Part shown: in pieces, positions 45,083 to 52,364 of the stretch
Layout of the letters: each line of letters begins with the position of its first letter
How positions within the stretch are numbered: the stretch's first letter is position 1
Origin: Flavobacterium sp. CECT 9288
GTDB lineage: Bacteria; Bacteroidota; Bacteroidia; Flavobacteriales; Flavobacteriaceae
DNA length: 64,000 nt
Assembly: GCF_918731615.1 (NCBI RefSeq)
Contig: NZ_OU957226.1
Coordinates: 2,047,501-2,111,500 of the forward strand
Direction of reading: 5' to 3'
Translations under genes and position numbers: made by a program
The notes under the pieces: model-generated
What the model was told of the DNA's origin: nothing
The model's database searches: none
Seen by the model: the letters and a program-made list of their open reading frames with translations, nothing else

Positions 45083-46150
45083 ATGAGTAATACTCTAACT
45101 ACCAAGATTGAAACCATAAAAGCCACTACATCAAAAATACAAGATGTAGATTTTGAAAACTTAAGCTTTGGTTCTGTTTTTACAGATCATTTATTTGAAT
45201 GTGATTTTAAAGACGGTGAATGGCAAACTCCAACCATCAAACCATACGCGCCTTTTTTAATTGATCCATCAACAAGAGTATTCCATTACGGCCAAGCAAT
45301 ATTTGAAGGAATGAAGGCTTACAAAGATACAAATGATGATATTTGGCTCTTTAGACCTGATGAAAATTACAACCGATTTAATAAATCAGCGGTTCGTATG
45401 GCAATGCCAGAGGTTCCAGAAGCTATTTTTATGTCTGGATTACACCAATTATTACAACTAGACGAAGCTTGGATTAAAAAAGGGAATGGAAACTCGATGT
45501 ACATAAGACCCTTTATGATTGCTACTGGAACGGGTGTGATTGCAAACCCTTCTAACGAATATAAATTCATGATTATCTTATCTCCAGTTACCTCTTATTA
45601 TGCTGGAGATGTTAAGGTTCTTATTGCTGAACACTACAGTAGAGCTGCAAATGGAGGTATAGGTGCTGCAAAAGCTGCAGGTAACTATGCTGCACAATTT
45701 TACCCTACAACTTTAGCAAATAAAGAAGGTTTTCAACAAGTTATTTGGACAGACGATGCTACCCACACTAAACTTGAAGAAGCGGGAACTATGAATGTGT
45801 TTTTTAGAATCAACGATACCTTATTCACAGCTCCTGTGAGTGAACGTATTCTTGATGGTGTAACTAGAAAAACACTTATTGACTTGGCAAAAAGCGAAGG
45901 TATTGCAGTTGAAGTTCGTCCTGTATTGGTTTCAGAATTAGTTGAAGCAGCAAAAAATGGTACTCTAAAAGAAATATTTGGTGCCGGAACAGCTGCTGTA
46001 ATTAGTCCTATTTCAGGATTTTCTTTCCAAGATGTATATTATGATCTTCCAAAGGTTGATCATTCAATTGCCATTCAATTAAAAGAAAAATTAACAAACA
46101 TTCAAAATAAACTTGATGAAGATACTTTTGGCTGGACAGTTAAAGTATAA
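45083..46150 (+). CDS. ilvE: Branched-chain amino acid aminotransferase
   Basis: A 355-residue class IV PLP aminotransferase acting on leucine, isoleucine and valine. Landmarks are FHYGQAIFEGMKAYK, RFNKSAVRMAMPEVP, the Schiff-base lysine in GIGAAKAAGNYAAQFYP and the EEAGTMNVFFRI segment. The length fits the long (mitochondrial-like) branch. ATG 45083 is chosen because an in-frame TTG start at 45050 would add eleven residues without homology. Monocistronic, ending at a perfect terminator. Confidence 0.94.
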   Translation: MSNTLTTKIETIKATTSKIQDVDFENLSFGSVFTDHLFECDFKDGEWQTPTIKPYAPFLIDPSTRVFHYGQAIFEGMKAYKDTNDDIWLFRPDENYNRFNKSAVRMAMPEVPEAIFMSGLHQLLQLDEAWIKKGNGNSMYIRPFMIATGTGVIANPSNEYKFMIILSPVTSYYAGDVKVLIAEHYSRAANGGIGAAKAAGNYAAQFYPTTLANKEGFQQVIWTDDATHTKLEEAGTMNVFFRINDTLFTAPVSERILDGVTRKTLIDLAKSEGIAVEVRPVLVSELVEAAKNGTLKEIFGAGTAAVISPISGFSFQDVYYDLPKVDHSIAIQLKEKLTNIQNKLDEDTFGWTVKV

Positions 46151-46171
46151 TTTTTTCAAAACCTGAATTTT

Positions 46172-46207
46172 AAAAAGTGATTTTCTACTGAGAAAATCAC
46201 TTTTTTT
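46172..46207. terminator. Bidirectional terminator (ilvE / mazG-like)
   Basis: AAAAAGTGATTTTCT (46172-46186), loop ACTG, AGAAAATCACTTTTT (46191-46205): 15 perfect pairs. Confidence 0.9.
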
Positions 46208-46595
46208 ATTTTTCGTTAAATATGTTTGAAAAATCGGGTTTAAAATAATTAGGTCCCTTCATAACTTTACCATCTTCTCTATAAATAGGTGTCCCATCAG
46301 TATTTAATTTACTCATGTTACTAAGCTGTATAGCATCAAATACAGCTTCCATCTTATCTTGTAAACCATGCGCTATTATGGTTCCACACAAGATATACAT
46401 CATATCGCCAAGTGCATCTGCTATTTCAACCAAATCATTATTTTGCACTGCTTCAAGATATTCTTCATTTTCCTCTTTCATCAAATTATAACGAAGCAGG
46501 TGCTTCTTTTCGCCCAGATTAACAACAGGCGCATCATGAAATCCTAAGTTAAAAGCAGAATGAAATTGCTTTACAGCGTCAATTTGTTTCTTCAT
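46206..46595 (-). CDS. MazG-like NTP pyrophosphohydrolase
   Basis: A 129-residue all-alpha NTP pyrophosphatase. The metal-binding pattern EENEEYLEA ... EIADALGDMMYIL (EExxE with ExxxD) is clear. The C-terminal part with GTPIYREDGKVMKGPNYFKPDF matches proteins annotated as phosphoribosyl-ATP pyrophosphohydrolase-like or nucleoside triphosphate pyrophosphohydrolase family. ATG 46595 gives the normal start MKKQIDAVKQFH; an upstream in-frame ATG adds 16 poor residues. Likely house-cleaning of non-canonical nucleotides. Confidence 0.82.
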   Translation of the reverse strand: MKKQIDAVKQFHSAFNLGFHDAPVVNLGEKKHLLRYNLMKEENEEYLEAVQNNDLVEIADALGDMMYILCGTIIAHGLQDKMEAVFDAIQLSNMSKLNTDGTPIYREDGKVMKGPNYFKPDFSNIFNEK

Positions 46596-46672
46596 ATTCT
46601 TTTTTTTAATTGAGACACCAAAATAGCAACTATTTCTAAACAATTGATTAAATTTACAAAAAATTGTAAAAC

Positions 46673-46861
46673 ATGTTTAGTCAAGGTCAAATCATTTTTG
46701 GTATCTTATTTTTTATCGCTTTTGTTATAGCCGCAGTATACTCCTATAGAAAAGACATTCAAATTCATAAAACATTTTATAAGGGCAATTATAAAATCCT
46801 ACTGGGATTTATTGGTTTTATTGCTATTCTTTTTTTGATAAAAGTTTTTTTCAAAAGGTAG
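46673..46861 (+). CDS. Small two-TM membrane protein
   Basis: A 62-residue protein with two predicted transmembrane helices (IIFGILFFIAFVIAAVYSY and ILLGFIGFIAILFLIKVFF) joined by a basic cytosolic-type loop RKDIQIHKTFYKGNYK. It is followed by a terminator hairpin. Homologues of this size seem common in Flavobacteriaceae, from memory. Function unknown. Confidence 0.6.
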   Translation: MFSQGQIIFGILFFIAFVIAAVYSYRKDIQIHKTFYKGNYKILLGFIGFIAILFLIKVFFKR

Positions 46862-46878
46862 TTTTTAACTGATTATTA

Positions 46879-46902
46879 GTCCACTTCTTGTGGGCTTTTT
46901 TA
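46879..46902 (+). terminator. Terminator after small membrane gene
   Basis: GTCCAC, loop TTCTT, GTGGGC (one G-U pair), then a T run. Confidence 0.65.
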
Positions 46903-47079
46903 TTTGCTTTTATATCCGTACACGCGGTAAATAAAACAATCACAAAAAACAACATCAATACTAATCAGTTATTTACAATTTTACAATACAGGATTTCAAG
47001 AACAATTTATAAAAATTTGAGCATTGAAAAACTTTTAAATAAAATCTATAACTTTACAAAATCAAGAAACTAACCCGTT

Positions 47080-48201
47080 ATGCGAATTTTAAAATATATT
47101 TTCCTTCTACTTCTACTAAGCCTTGTGGCTTTGACTATATTTATTGCCACTCAAAAAGGAGATTTCACTGTAGAAAGAAGCCATATTATCAAAGCGCCTA
47201 AGAATACTGTATACCAATTTGTTAATGATTTAAGAAACTGGGAAGATTTTGCAACTTGGATATCTAAAGATGCAGCTTCAAACCTTGCTTTTTCAGAAAA
47301 ATCAATAGGCAACGGAGCTACAATGACTTGGGATAACCAAACAAGTTCAGGATCAATTGCAACACTTTCAACACAAGAAAACGATAGTATTTCACAAAAA
47401 ATGGATTTTGATGGCAGTGAATCATCAGTAGTATTGCGTTTTAAAGACACTTTAAATGGAACTAAAGTGACTTGGAAATCTCAAGGAAAAATGAGCTTTA
47501 CCATGAAAGTAATGGCTGCAATGCAAGGCGGAATAGATAAAATAATGGGTCGCGTTTACGAAAAAAGTTTAGAGAAACTCGAAAAAACATTGGTTTTTGA
47601 AACCAATACTTTCAATATAAAAGTCATTGGTCTAAGCACAAAATCAGGAACAAATTACTTAAAACAAACCTTTACAAGCAAGCTTACTAGCGTTTCTAAA
47701 AATGCTAATATCGTATTTAATAAATTAACTGCTTTTTGTACCAATAATGGCGTAGAAACAAATGGAAAACCATTTTTATTGTTTCACAATTACAATGCAA
47801 CAACAGGATTAGCACAAATTTCTTTTTGTATTCCTACTAAAAACCGAATTTTGACCAGTTCAGGTAGTGATATTTTATCAGGTACATTAGAGCCATTTGA
47901 AGCCATAAAAACAACTTTAACAGGCGATTATACTCACATAAGCAAGGCTATACAACAGTCCAACGCCTACATAGCTAAAAATAAAGTAGTTGTAAGTCCT
48001 AATTTTAGCCATTTAGAAGTTTTTAAAATTAATAAAATCGACATTAAAAATCCATCAAAATGGGAAACTGAGGTTTATGTGCCGCTTCCGCCAAAAGTGA
48101 TTCCCGTAACTGCTCCTGTAAAACCTGCTACAATTGCGCCTGTAACGACTAGCAACCCACCCGCTCCAACAGAAATCAAAGAAGAAGATTCTGAATTTTA
48201 A
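47080..48201 (+). CDS. SRPBCC plus GyrI-like protein
   Basis: A 373-residue protein with an N-terminal membrane anchor (ILKYIFLLLLLSLVALTIFIATQ). An SRPBCC/polyketide-cyclase fold follows (residues about 30-170; FTVERSHIIKAPKNTVYQFVNDLRNWEDF), then a GyrI-like effector-binding fold (about 200-340; SGTLEPFEAIKTTLTGDYTHISKAI). A Pro/Thr-rich tail ends EEDSEF. Both folds bind small hydrophobic ligands, so this may be an envelope-anchored ligand binder. No regulator domain is attached. Upstream of the ECF operon, 62 bp away. Function unknown. Confidence 0.72.
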   Translation: MRILKYIFLLLLLSLVALTIFIATQKGDFTVERSHIIKAPKNTVYQFVNDLRNWEDFATWISKDAASNLAFSEKSIGNGATMTWDNQTSSGSIATLSTQENDSISQKMDFDGSESSVVLRFKDTLNGTKVTWKSQGKMSFTMKVMAAMQGGIDKIMGRVYEKSLEKLEKTLVFETNTFNIKVIGLSTKSGTNYLKQTFTSKLTSVSKNANIVFNKLTAFCTNNGVETNGKPFLLFHNYNATTGLAQISFCIPTKNRILTSSGSDILSGTLEPFEAIKTTLTGDYTHISKAIQQSNAYIAKNKVVVSPNFSHLEVFKINKIDIKNPSKWETEVYVPLPPKVIPVTAPVKPATIAPVTTSNPPAPTEIKEEDSEF

Positions 48202-48263
48202 AAAAAATACCTTCTGGTATTAAACCTTATTATTCAAAAATCATCTTAGACTAAAAAAACATT

Positions 48264-48806
48264 GTGCAGGAAGAACAGGAATTTATAAACCAATTATTAA
48301 ACCCCAAAACGCAGAATCAAGCGTTTCAGAGGTTGCTATTGGAATATCAAAAACCTTTATACAACCACATTCGTACCATTGTTTTAAATCATGATGATAC
48401 AGATGATGTTTTGCAAAATTGTTTCATTAAAATTTTTCAACATCTTAAAGGTTTTAAAGGAGACAGCAAACTTTTTTCTTGGATGTACCGTATTGCCACA
48501 AATGAGGCCTTGACTTTCTTAAAACAAAAAGCCCGTGCTAATAATATCTCATCTGAAGCTTTACAAAATAAAACACTTGACAATCTAGAAGCCGATGTTT
48601 TTTTTGACGGAAATGAAATGCAATTAAAACTGCAACGCGCAATAGCCGCTTTACCAGAAAAACAGCAACTAGTTTTTAAAATGAAATACTTTCAAGAACT
48701 TAAATATGAAGAAATATCAGAAATTTTAGGCACCACAGTAGGCGGGTTAAAAGCCTCCTATCACCTAGCCGTAAAAAAAATTGAAGCTTTTGTTTCTTCC
48801 ACTTAA
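48264..48806 (+). CDS. ECF sigma factor
   Basis: A 180-residue extracytoplasmic-function sigma-70 factor. Region 2 (DDTDDVLQNCFIKIFQHLKGFKGDSKLFSWMYRIATNEALTFLK) and region 4 (AIAALPEKQQLVFKMKYFQELKYEEISEILGTTVGGLKASYHLAVKKI) are intact, with no region 3. The start is GTG at 48264, since no ATG fits; a start slightly upstream is possible. It is followed at 33 bp by a single-pass membrane protein and then a periplasmic protein, forming a sigma/anti-sigma/sensor unit. Confidence 0.9.
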   Translation: MQEEQEFINQLLNPKTQNQAFQRLLLEYQKPLYNHIRTIVLNHDDTDDVLQNCFIKIFQHLKGFKGDSKLFSWMYRIATNEALTFLKQKARANNISSEALQNKTLDNLEADVFFDGNEMQLKLQRAIAALPEKQQLVFKMKYFQELKYEEISEILGTTVGGLKASYHLAVKKIEAFVSST

Positions 48807-48839
48807 ACCTTTTAGTAATAACATTGTCTAAACACTATT

Positions 48840-49259
48840 ATGAAGACATTTAAATTAGATAACGAACCAAAAATAGAATCTGGATTTAAAGTTCCAGACC
48901 ATTATTTTGACACTTTTTCTGCAAAGATGATGCAGCAATTAGAGCAAAATGAGCCGCCCGTTATTTCTATTTTTCAACGAAAGAAAACTTTAATATTCTC
49001 TGCTGTAGCTGCCCTATTAGTTTTAGCACTGATGGTTCCTTTAGTGGTACAACAACAAAACAATAAAGAAAATGAGCTAGAAACAGCTGCATTAGAAAAT
49101 TATATTACTTATCAAACAAATGTAAATCAATACGATTTAATTAATGGTTTGAATTATGAAGAAATTGAAAATATGAAAACTCCAATTGCTCTAGAAGATG
49201 AGGCAATTGAAGAACATTTTTCAACAAATACCAACCTAGAAAATTTAATTTTAGAATAA
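48840..49259 (+). CDS. Probable anti-sigma membrane protein
   Basis: A 139-residue protein with a short cytoplasmic N-terminus (about 45 residues, with KVPDHYFDTFSAKMMQQLEQNEPP), one transmembrane helix (LIFSAVAALLVLALMVPLVV) and an acidic periplasmic tail of about 70 residues. Position directly after the ECF sigma gene and this topology suggest an anti-sigma factor, though it lacks the zinc-type ZAS motif. The sigma-binding role is inferred. Confidence 0.72.
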   Translation: MKTFKLDNEPKIESGFKVPDHYFDTFSAKMMQQLEQNEPPVISIFQRKKTLIFSAVAALLVLALMVPLVVQQQNNKENELETAALENYITYQTNVNQYDLINGLNYEEIENMKTPIALEDEAIEEHFSTNTNLENLILE

Positions 49260-49278
49260 TAGATTAAAAAAAAATACA

Positions 49279-49740
49279 ATGAATAATTCAAAAATAATAC
49301 TCCTCCTTGCTTTATTATTTGTTTCTTTTAATTTTTACGCTCAAGGCGAAAGCATGAAAGAAAAAAGAGAGCAAATAAAAGTTTTGAAAGCTGCTTTTTT
49401 CACCACAGAAATAGGATTTACAACCACCGAAGCCGAAAAGTTTTGGCCTGTTTACAATACTTATGATGATAAACAATTTGAGTTAAGACATCAAAAAATG
49501 AAATCCTATGTAAAACGAATGAGCGATGGCTCTCTTGATAAAATTAACGAGAAAGAAGCTAAACTTTTTTTAGCTCAAATTGAGGGCACAGAAGAAGAAT
49601 TATTCTTAGTTCGCAAACGCTTTTTACAAAATTTGAGAACGTTTTTACCTGCTGTAAAGATTGTAAAATTAAAAAAGGCTGAAGAAGATTTCAATAAAAA
49701 ATTACTCCAACAATACCGTAATAACGGACAAAAAAATTAA
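49279..49740 (+). CDS. Periplasmic sensor-like protein of ECF operon
   Basis: A 153-residue exported protein (signal peptide to FYAQ) that is highly helical and charged: KEKREQIKVLKAAFFTTEIGFTTTEAEKFWPVYNTYDD followed by LRHQKMKSYVKRMSDGSLDKINEKEA. The fold resembles the CpxP/Spy/CnrX group of periplasmic four-helix proteins, and flavobacterial homologues are annotated as sensor of ECF-type sigma factor. It may sense envelope stress or metal and signal through the membrane protein to the sigma factor. The ligand is unknown. Confidence 0.75.
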   Translation: MNNSKIILLLALLFVSFNFYAQGESMKEKREQIKVLKAAFFTTEIGFTTTEAEKFWPVYNTYDDKQFELRHQKMKSYVKRMSDGSLDKINEKEAKLFLAQIEGTEEELFLVRKRFLQNLRTFLPAVKIVKLKKAEEDFNKKLLQQYRNNGQKN

Positions 49741-49765
49741 TTTCCTTTTTTATTAATTCAAGAAC

Positions 49766-49801
49766 TACCCTCAGAGTCTAGCATACTGAGGGTATTTTTT
49801 C
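49766..49801. terminator. Terminator of ECF operon
   Basis: TACCCTCAG (49766-49774) with CTGAGGGTA (49786-49794) and a T run. Confidence 0.85.
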
Positions 49802-49803
49802 TT

Positions 49804-50868
49804 TTAATTAAATTGCAACCGAATCATTTTGTTTTGACCAGCAGCAATAGCCGTAGTTTCATTAATAAAGCGAATGGTATTCAGTTTTGAATCTGTTGCT
49901 AATTGCTTCCAAGAAACGCAACCATCCCCAGAATAAAATATTCCAGAGTAACCCACCGTAACGATACCTTTCCCTTTACTATTAGGCACGTATTGCGCAC
50001 AAGATGCATAACCAAAAGCCGTATTCTCAGCTACTAGGTTCCAAGTTTTTCCTCCATCTACAGTTATGGCTTTATTAGAATGATTTTGATTTCTATTTTC
50101 ATAATCTCCACCAGATACAAACCCTATTTTTTCATCATAAAAATCGGCAGTAAATATTCCTGTCATACTTTTACCCTGTACAATAGGCGTTTCATAAACT
50201 GTCCAAGACTTTCCTTTATTTGGCGAATAAAAAACTCTTGACTTAACTCCCCCAGAAACAATCCAAGTAGAAGAACCTTTTACTATAATATTAGTGTTGC
50301 TTGCTGCAAAAGCAGCCTCTCCAGCACTTGTTGTAGGCATGAGCATGTCAGGAACTTTTTTCCATGAAGCTCCGCCATCACGAGTAATGATAACATTTAA
50401 ACCAGTAGAAACAGGGTCTCCCATGGCTATACCTTCTTTATTATTCCAAAATTGCATACTATCAAAAAAAACCTTTTCATGATTTTCTTGATAGACCAAT
50501 TTAGCAGTTAAATCTTTTTTTGAAATTTGATATAACAAAGCAGGATTCGATACACTTAAAGCATAAACATATTCTCTAGTTTGTGCATTACTTCTAAACT
50601 CTAGTTGCAACGTATCCTTGATAATCTTGCGTTCGGTTTTTTTATTGGTTACCAAATCAAAGTAGCCATATCGATTTTTATCAGCTACATACCAAATTTT
50701 AGTTCCATCAATCACTAAAGATCTAATGCTTATTTTATCTTCAAATAAGGTATCAATACTTACATTCTTAAAAACAGAGCTTTCTATCCCCGTTTTATTA
50801 GCATTAACTTGACTTTTACAAGAAACGATAAAAAGCACCCATAAAATAAAGGAAAAACGACAATTCAT
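49804..50868 (-). CDS. YCF48-like beta-propeller lipoprotein
   Basis: A 354-residue lipoprotein (MNCRFSFILWVLFIVSC, Cys17) made of repeated BNR/YCF48-like blades with the Gly-x-x-Trp pattern: DGGASWKKV, NKGKSWTVYET, DGGKTWNLVAEN, GDGCVSWKQL. The fold is a sialidase-like or photosystem-assembly-like propeller; such flavobacterial proteins are often named oxidoreductases without evidence. ATG 50868 is chosen over an upstream in-frame ATG because it begins the signal peptide. Activity unknown. Confidence 0.8.
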   Translation of the reverse strand: MNCRFSFILWVLFIVSCKSQVNANKTGIESSVFKNVSIDTLFEDKISIRSLVIDGTKIWYVADKNRYGYFDLVTNKKTERKIIKDTLQLEFRSNAQTREYVYALSVSNPALLYQISKKDLTAKLVYQENHEKVFFDSMQFWNNKEGIAMGDPVSTGLNVIITRDGGASWKKVPDMLMPTTSAGEAAFAASNTNIIVKGSSTWIVSGGVKSRVFYSPNKGKSWTVYETPIVQGKSMTGIFTADFYDEKIGFVSGGDYENRNQNHSNKAITVDGGKTWNLVAENTAFGYASCAQYVPNSKGKGIVTVGYSGIFYSGDGCVSWKQLATDSKLNTIRFINETTAIAAGQNKMIRLQFN

Positions 50869-50977
50869 ACACAAATAATTTATGCTAATATACAATTATA
50901 AATCAACAGTTATTCACTAAAAAAATACTGGCACAGTAATTGGATATAACTTTCGTGTGAAACTAAATCGAAATAAT

Positions 50978-52249
50978 ATGAAAACTAAACTACTACTATT
51001 CAGCGTAATGACTACCCTATTAGTCACCACAACGCAGGCACAAGATAGAACCTCTGTGAGCGCTATGAATTCAGAAATAAGTGATAATCTAGATTTAAGA
51101 GCAATTGCATCTATTTTTGGTGATTCCAGAGATCTTGAAGATTTTGAAAGAAGATTAAACGACCCAAAAGCGCAAATATCTAATCTAGATTTAAACAACG
51201 ACAATCAGGTTGATTATTTAAGAGTTGTAGAATCGGTAGAGAGCAACACACACCTAATTGTTGTTCAAGCTGTACTGGACAGAGACGTATATCAAGACGT
51301 AGCTACAATTGATGTAGAAAGAGACCGAAATAATAATGTTCAAGTACAAGTTATTGGTGATGTGTTTATGTATGGCGATAATTATATTTATGAGCCTGTT
51401 TACTATACTACTCCTGTGATTTATGCCTCTTTTTGGAGACCTTCATACCGTGCGTATACCTCTAGATGGAACTGGGGATACTACCCATCATACTACTATA
51501 CCTGGAATCCTTTCCCTGTGTTTAGATATAGAAATAATATCTCTATCTGTTTAAATAGTTACAACAGTTACAACTATGTAAACTTAAGACGAAGTAATAG
51601 AGCAGTTGTCCTTTACAATTCAAGACGCAGCAACGGTTATGAAAGATTATATCCTGATTATGCTTTTTCAAGACGTAATGTTGCAGTATCAAACCGATAT
51701 GAACTAGAACAAAGAAGAACAAGCTCTAGAGTTGAAACCAGTGCTGGAAGACGTACTTCAGATGGCAATAACCGATCTGCTACAGATAACACAAGAGGAA
51801 GTCGTACAGCGCAAACCTCTAATTCTGGCAGATATGAATCGCAAGGCAGAACTCGTTCAGAAAATGCTACTAACTCAAATAGAACAGCTACAAGAACTGA
51901 AAATAACAGATACAGTACAAGAACTAGTGGAGAGACAACCACTGCTAACGGACGATCTGATAGAAGCTACTCGCAAAATAGAGGTACAACAACTACCGAA
52001 AGAGAATCGCAAAGAAGTGAATCCCCTCGTGCTAATAGCTCAAGCAGATCAAATTCTGAAAACAGTTTACCTTCAAGAAGAGAAAGTACACCTAGAGATT
52101 ATTCGCAAAACAGATCAAGTTCAGCACCACAAGCTGCGCCACAAAGACAAGAATCAAGTTCTAGAGGTAATTCTGGAAGAGGTTCTGAAACAAGAAGCAA
52201 TAGCAATCAAAGAGGAAGTTCTGAAAGATCAGAAAATAGAAGATCTTAA
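50978..52249 (+). CDS. Secreted protein with Arg/Ser/Asn-rich tail
   Basis: A 423-residue exported protein (signal peptide to TTQAQ). The first third is folded: an EF-hand-like LDLNNDNQVDYLRV segment, then a Tyr/Trp-rich stretch (FWRPSYRAYTSRWNWGYYPSYYYTWNPFPV). From about residue 225 to the end it is low-complexity, dominated by Arg, Ser, Asn and Thr, with no hydrophobic core. No T9SS tail. The basic tail could bind nucleic acid, polysaccharide or the cell surface; function unknown. A GTG 21 bp upstream is a possible start. Confidence 0.75.
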   Translation: MKTKLLLFSVMTTLLVTTTQAQDRTSVSAMNSEISDNLDLRAIASIFGDSRDLEDFERRLNDPKAQISNLDLNNDNQVDYLRVVESVESNTHLIVVQAVLDRDVYQDVATIDVERDRNNNVQVQVIGDVFMYGDNYIYEPVYYTTPVIYASFWRPSYRAYTSRWNWGYYPSYYYTWNPFPVFRYRNNISICLNSYNSYNYVNLRRSNRAVVLYNSRRSNGYERLYPDYAFSRRNVAVSNRYELEQRRTSSRVETSAGRRTSDGNNRSATDNTRGSRTAQTSNSGRYESQGRTRSENATNSNRTATRTENNRYSTRTSGETTTANGRSDRSYSQNRGTTTTERESQRSESPRANSSSRSNSENSLPSRRESTPRDYSQNRSSSAPQAAPQRQESSSRGNSGRGSETRSNSNQRGSSERSENRRS

Positions 52250-52270
52250 TTAAAATTTAAAAATAACAGA

Positions 52271-52302
52271 AAAACACGACATTAATAGTCGTGTTTTTTT
52301 TT
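52271..52302 (+). terminator. Terminator after Arg/Ser-rich gene
   Basis: AAAACACGAC (52271-52280) with GTCGTGTTTT (52288-52297) and a T run. Confidence 0.88.
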
Positions 52303-52334
52303 AGACAAAAAGCTTCTAATATATTTTAAAAGTG

Positions 52335-52342
52335 TAAATTTG
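52335..52342 (+). promoter_or_regulatory. -7 box of kup
   Basis: TAAATTTG 22 bp before the start codon; matches TAnnTTTG. The -33 position has CTT. Confidence 0.45.
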
Positions 52343-52364
52343 AAACGTTTTTAAAAAAAATTTC

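Noticed and set aside
46888..47073. 61-codon open frame
   Set aside because: Begins inside a terminator hairpin and has a composition of random AT-rich DNA.
48207..48222. Hairpin AATACC/GGTATT as a terminator
   Set aside because: Short stem and no following T run; too weak to call.
51732..52253. 173-codon open frame overlapping the Arg/Ser-rich gene in another frame
   Set aside because: Produced by AGA/CAA-rich repetitive codons read out of frame; no start context or family resemblance.
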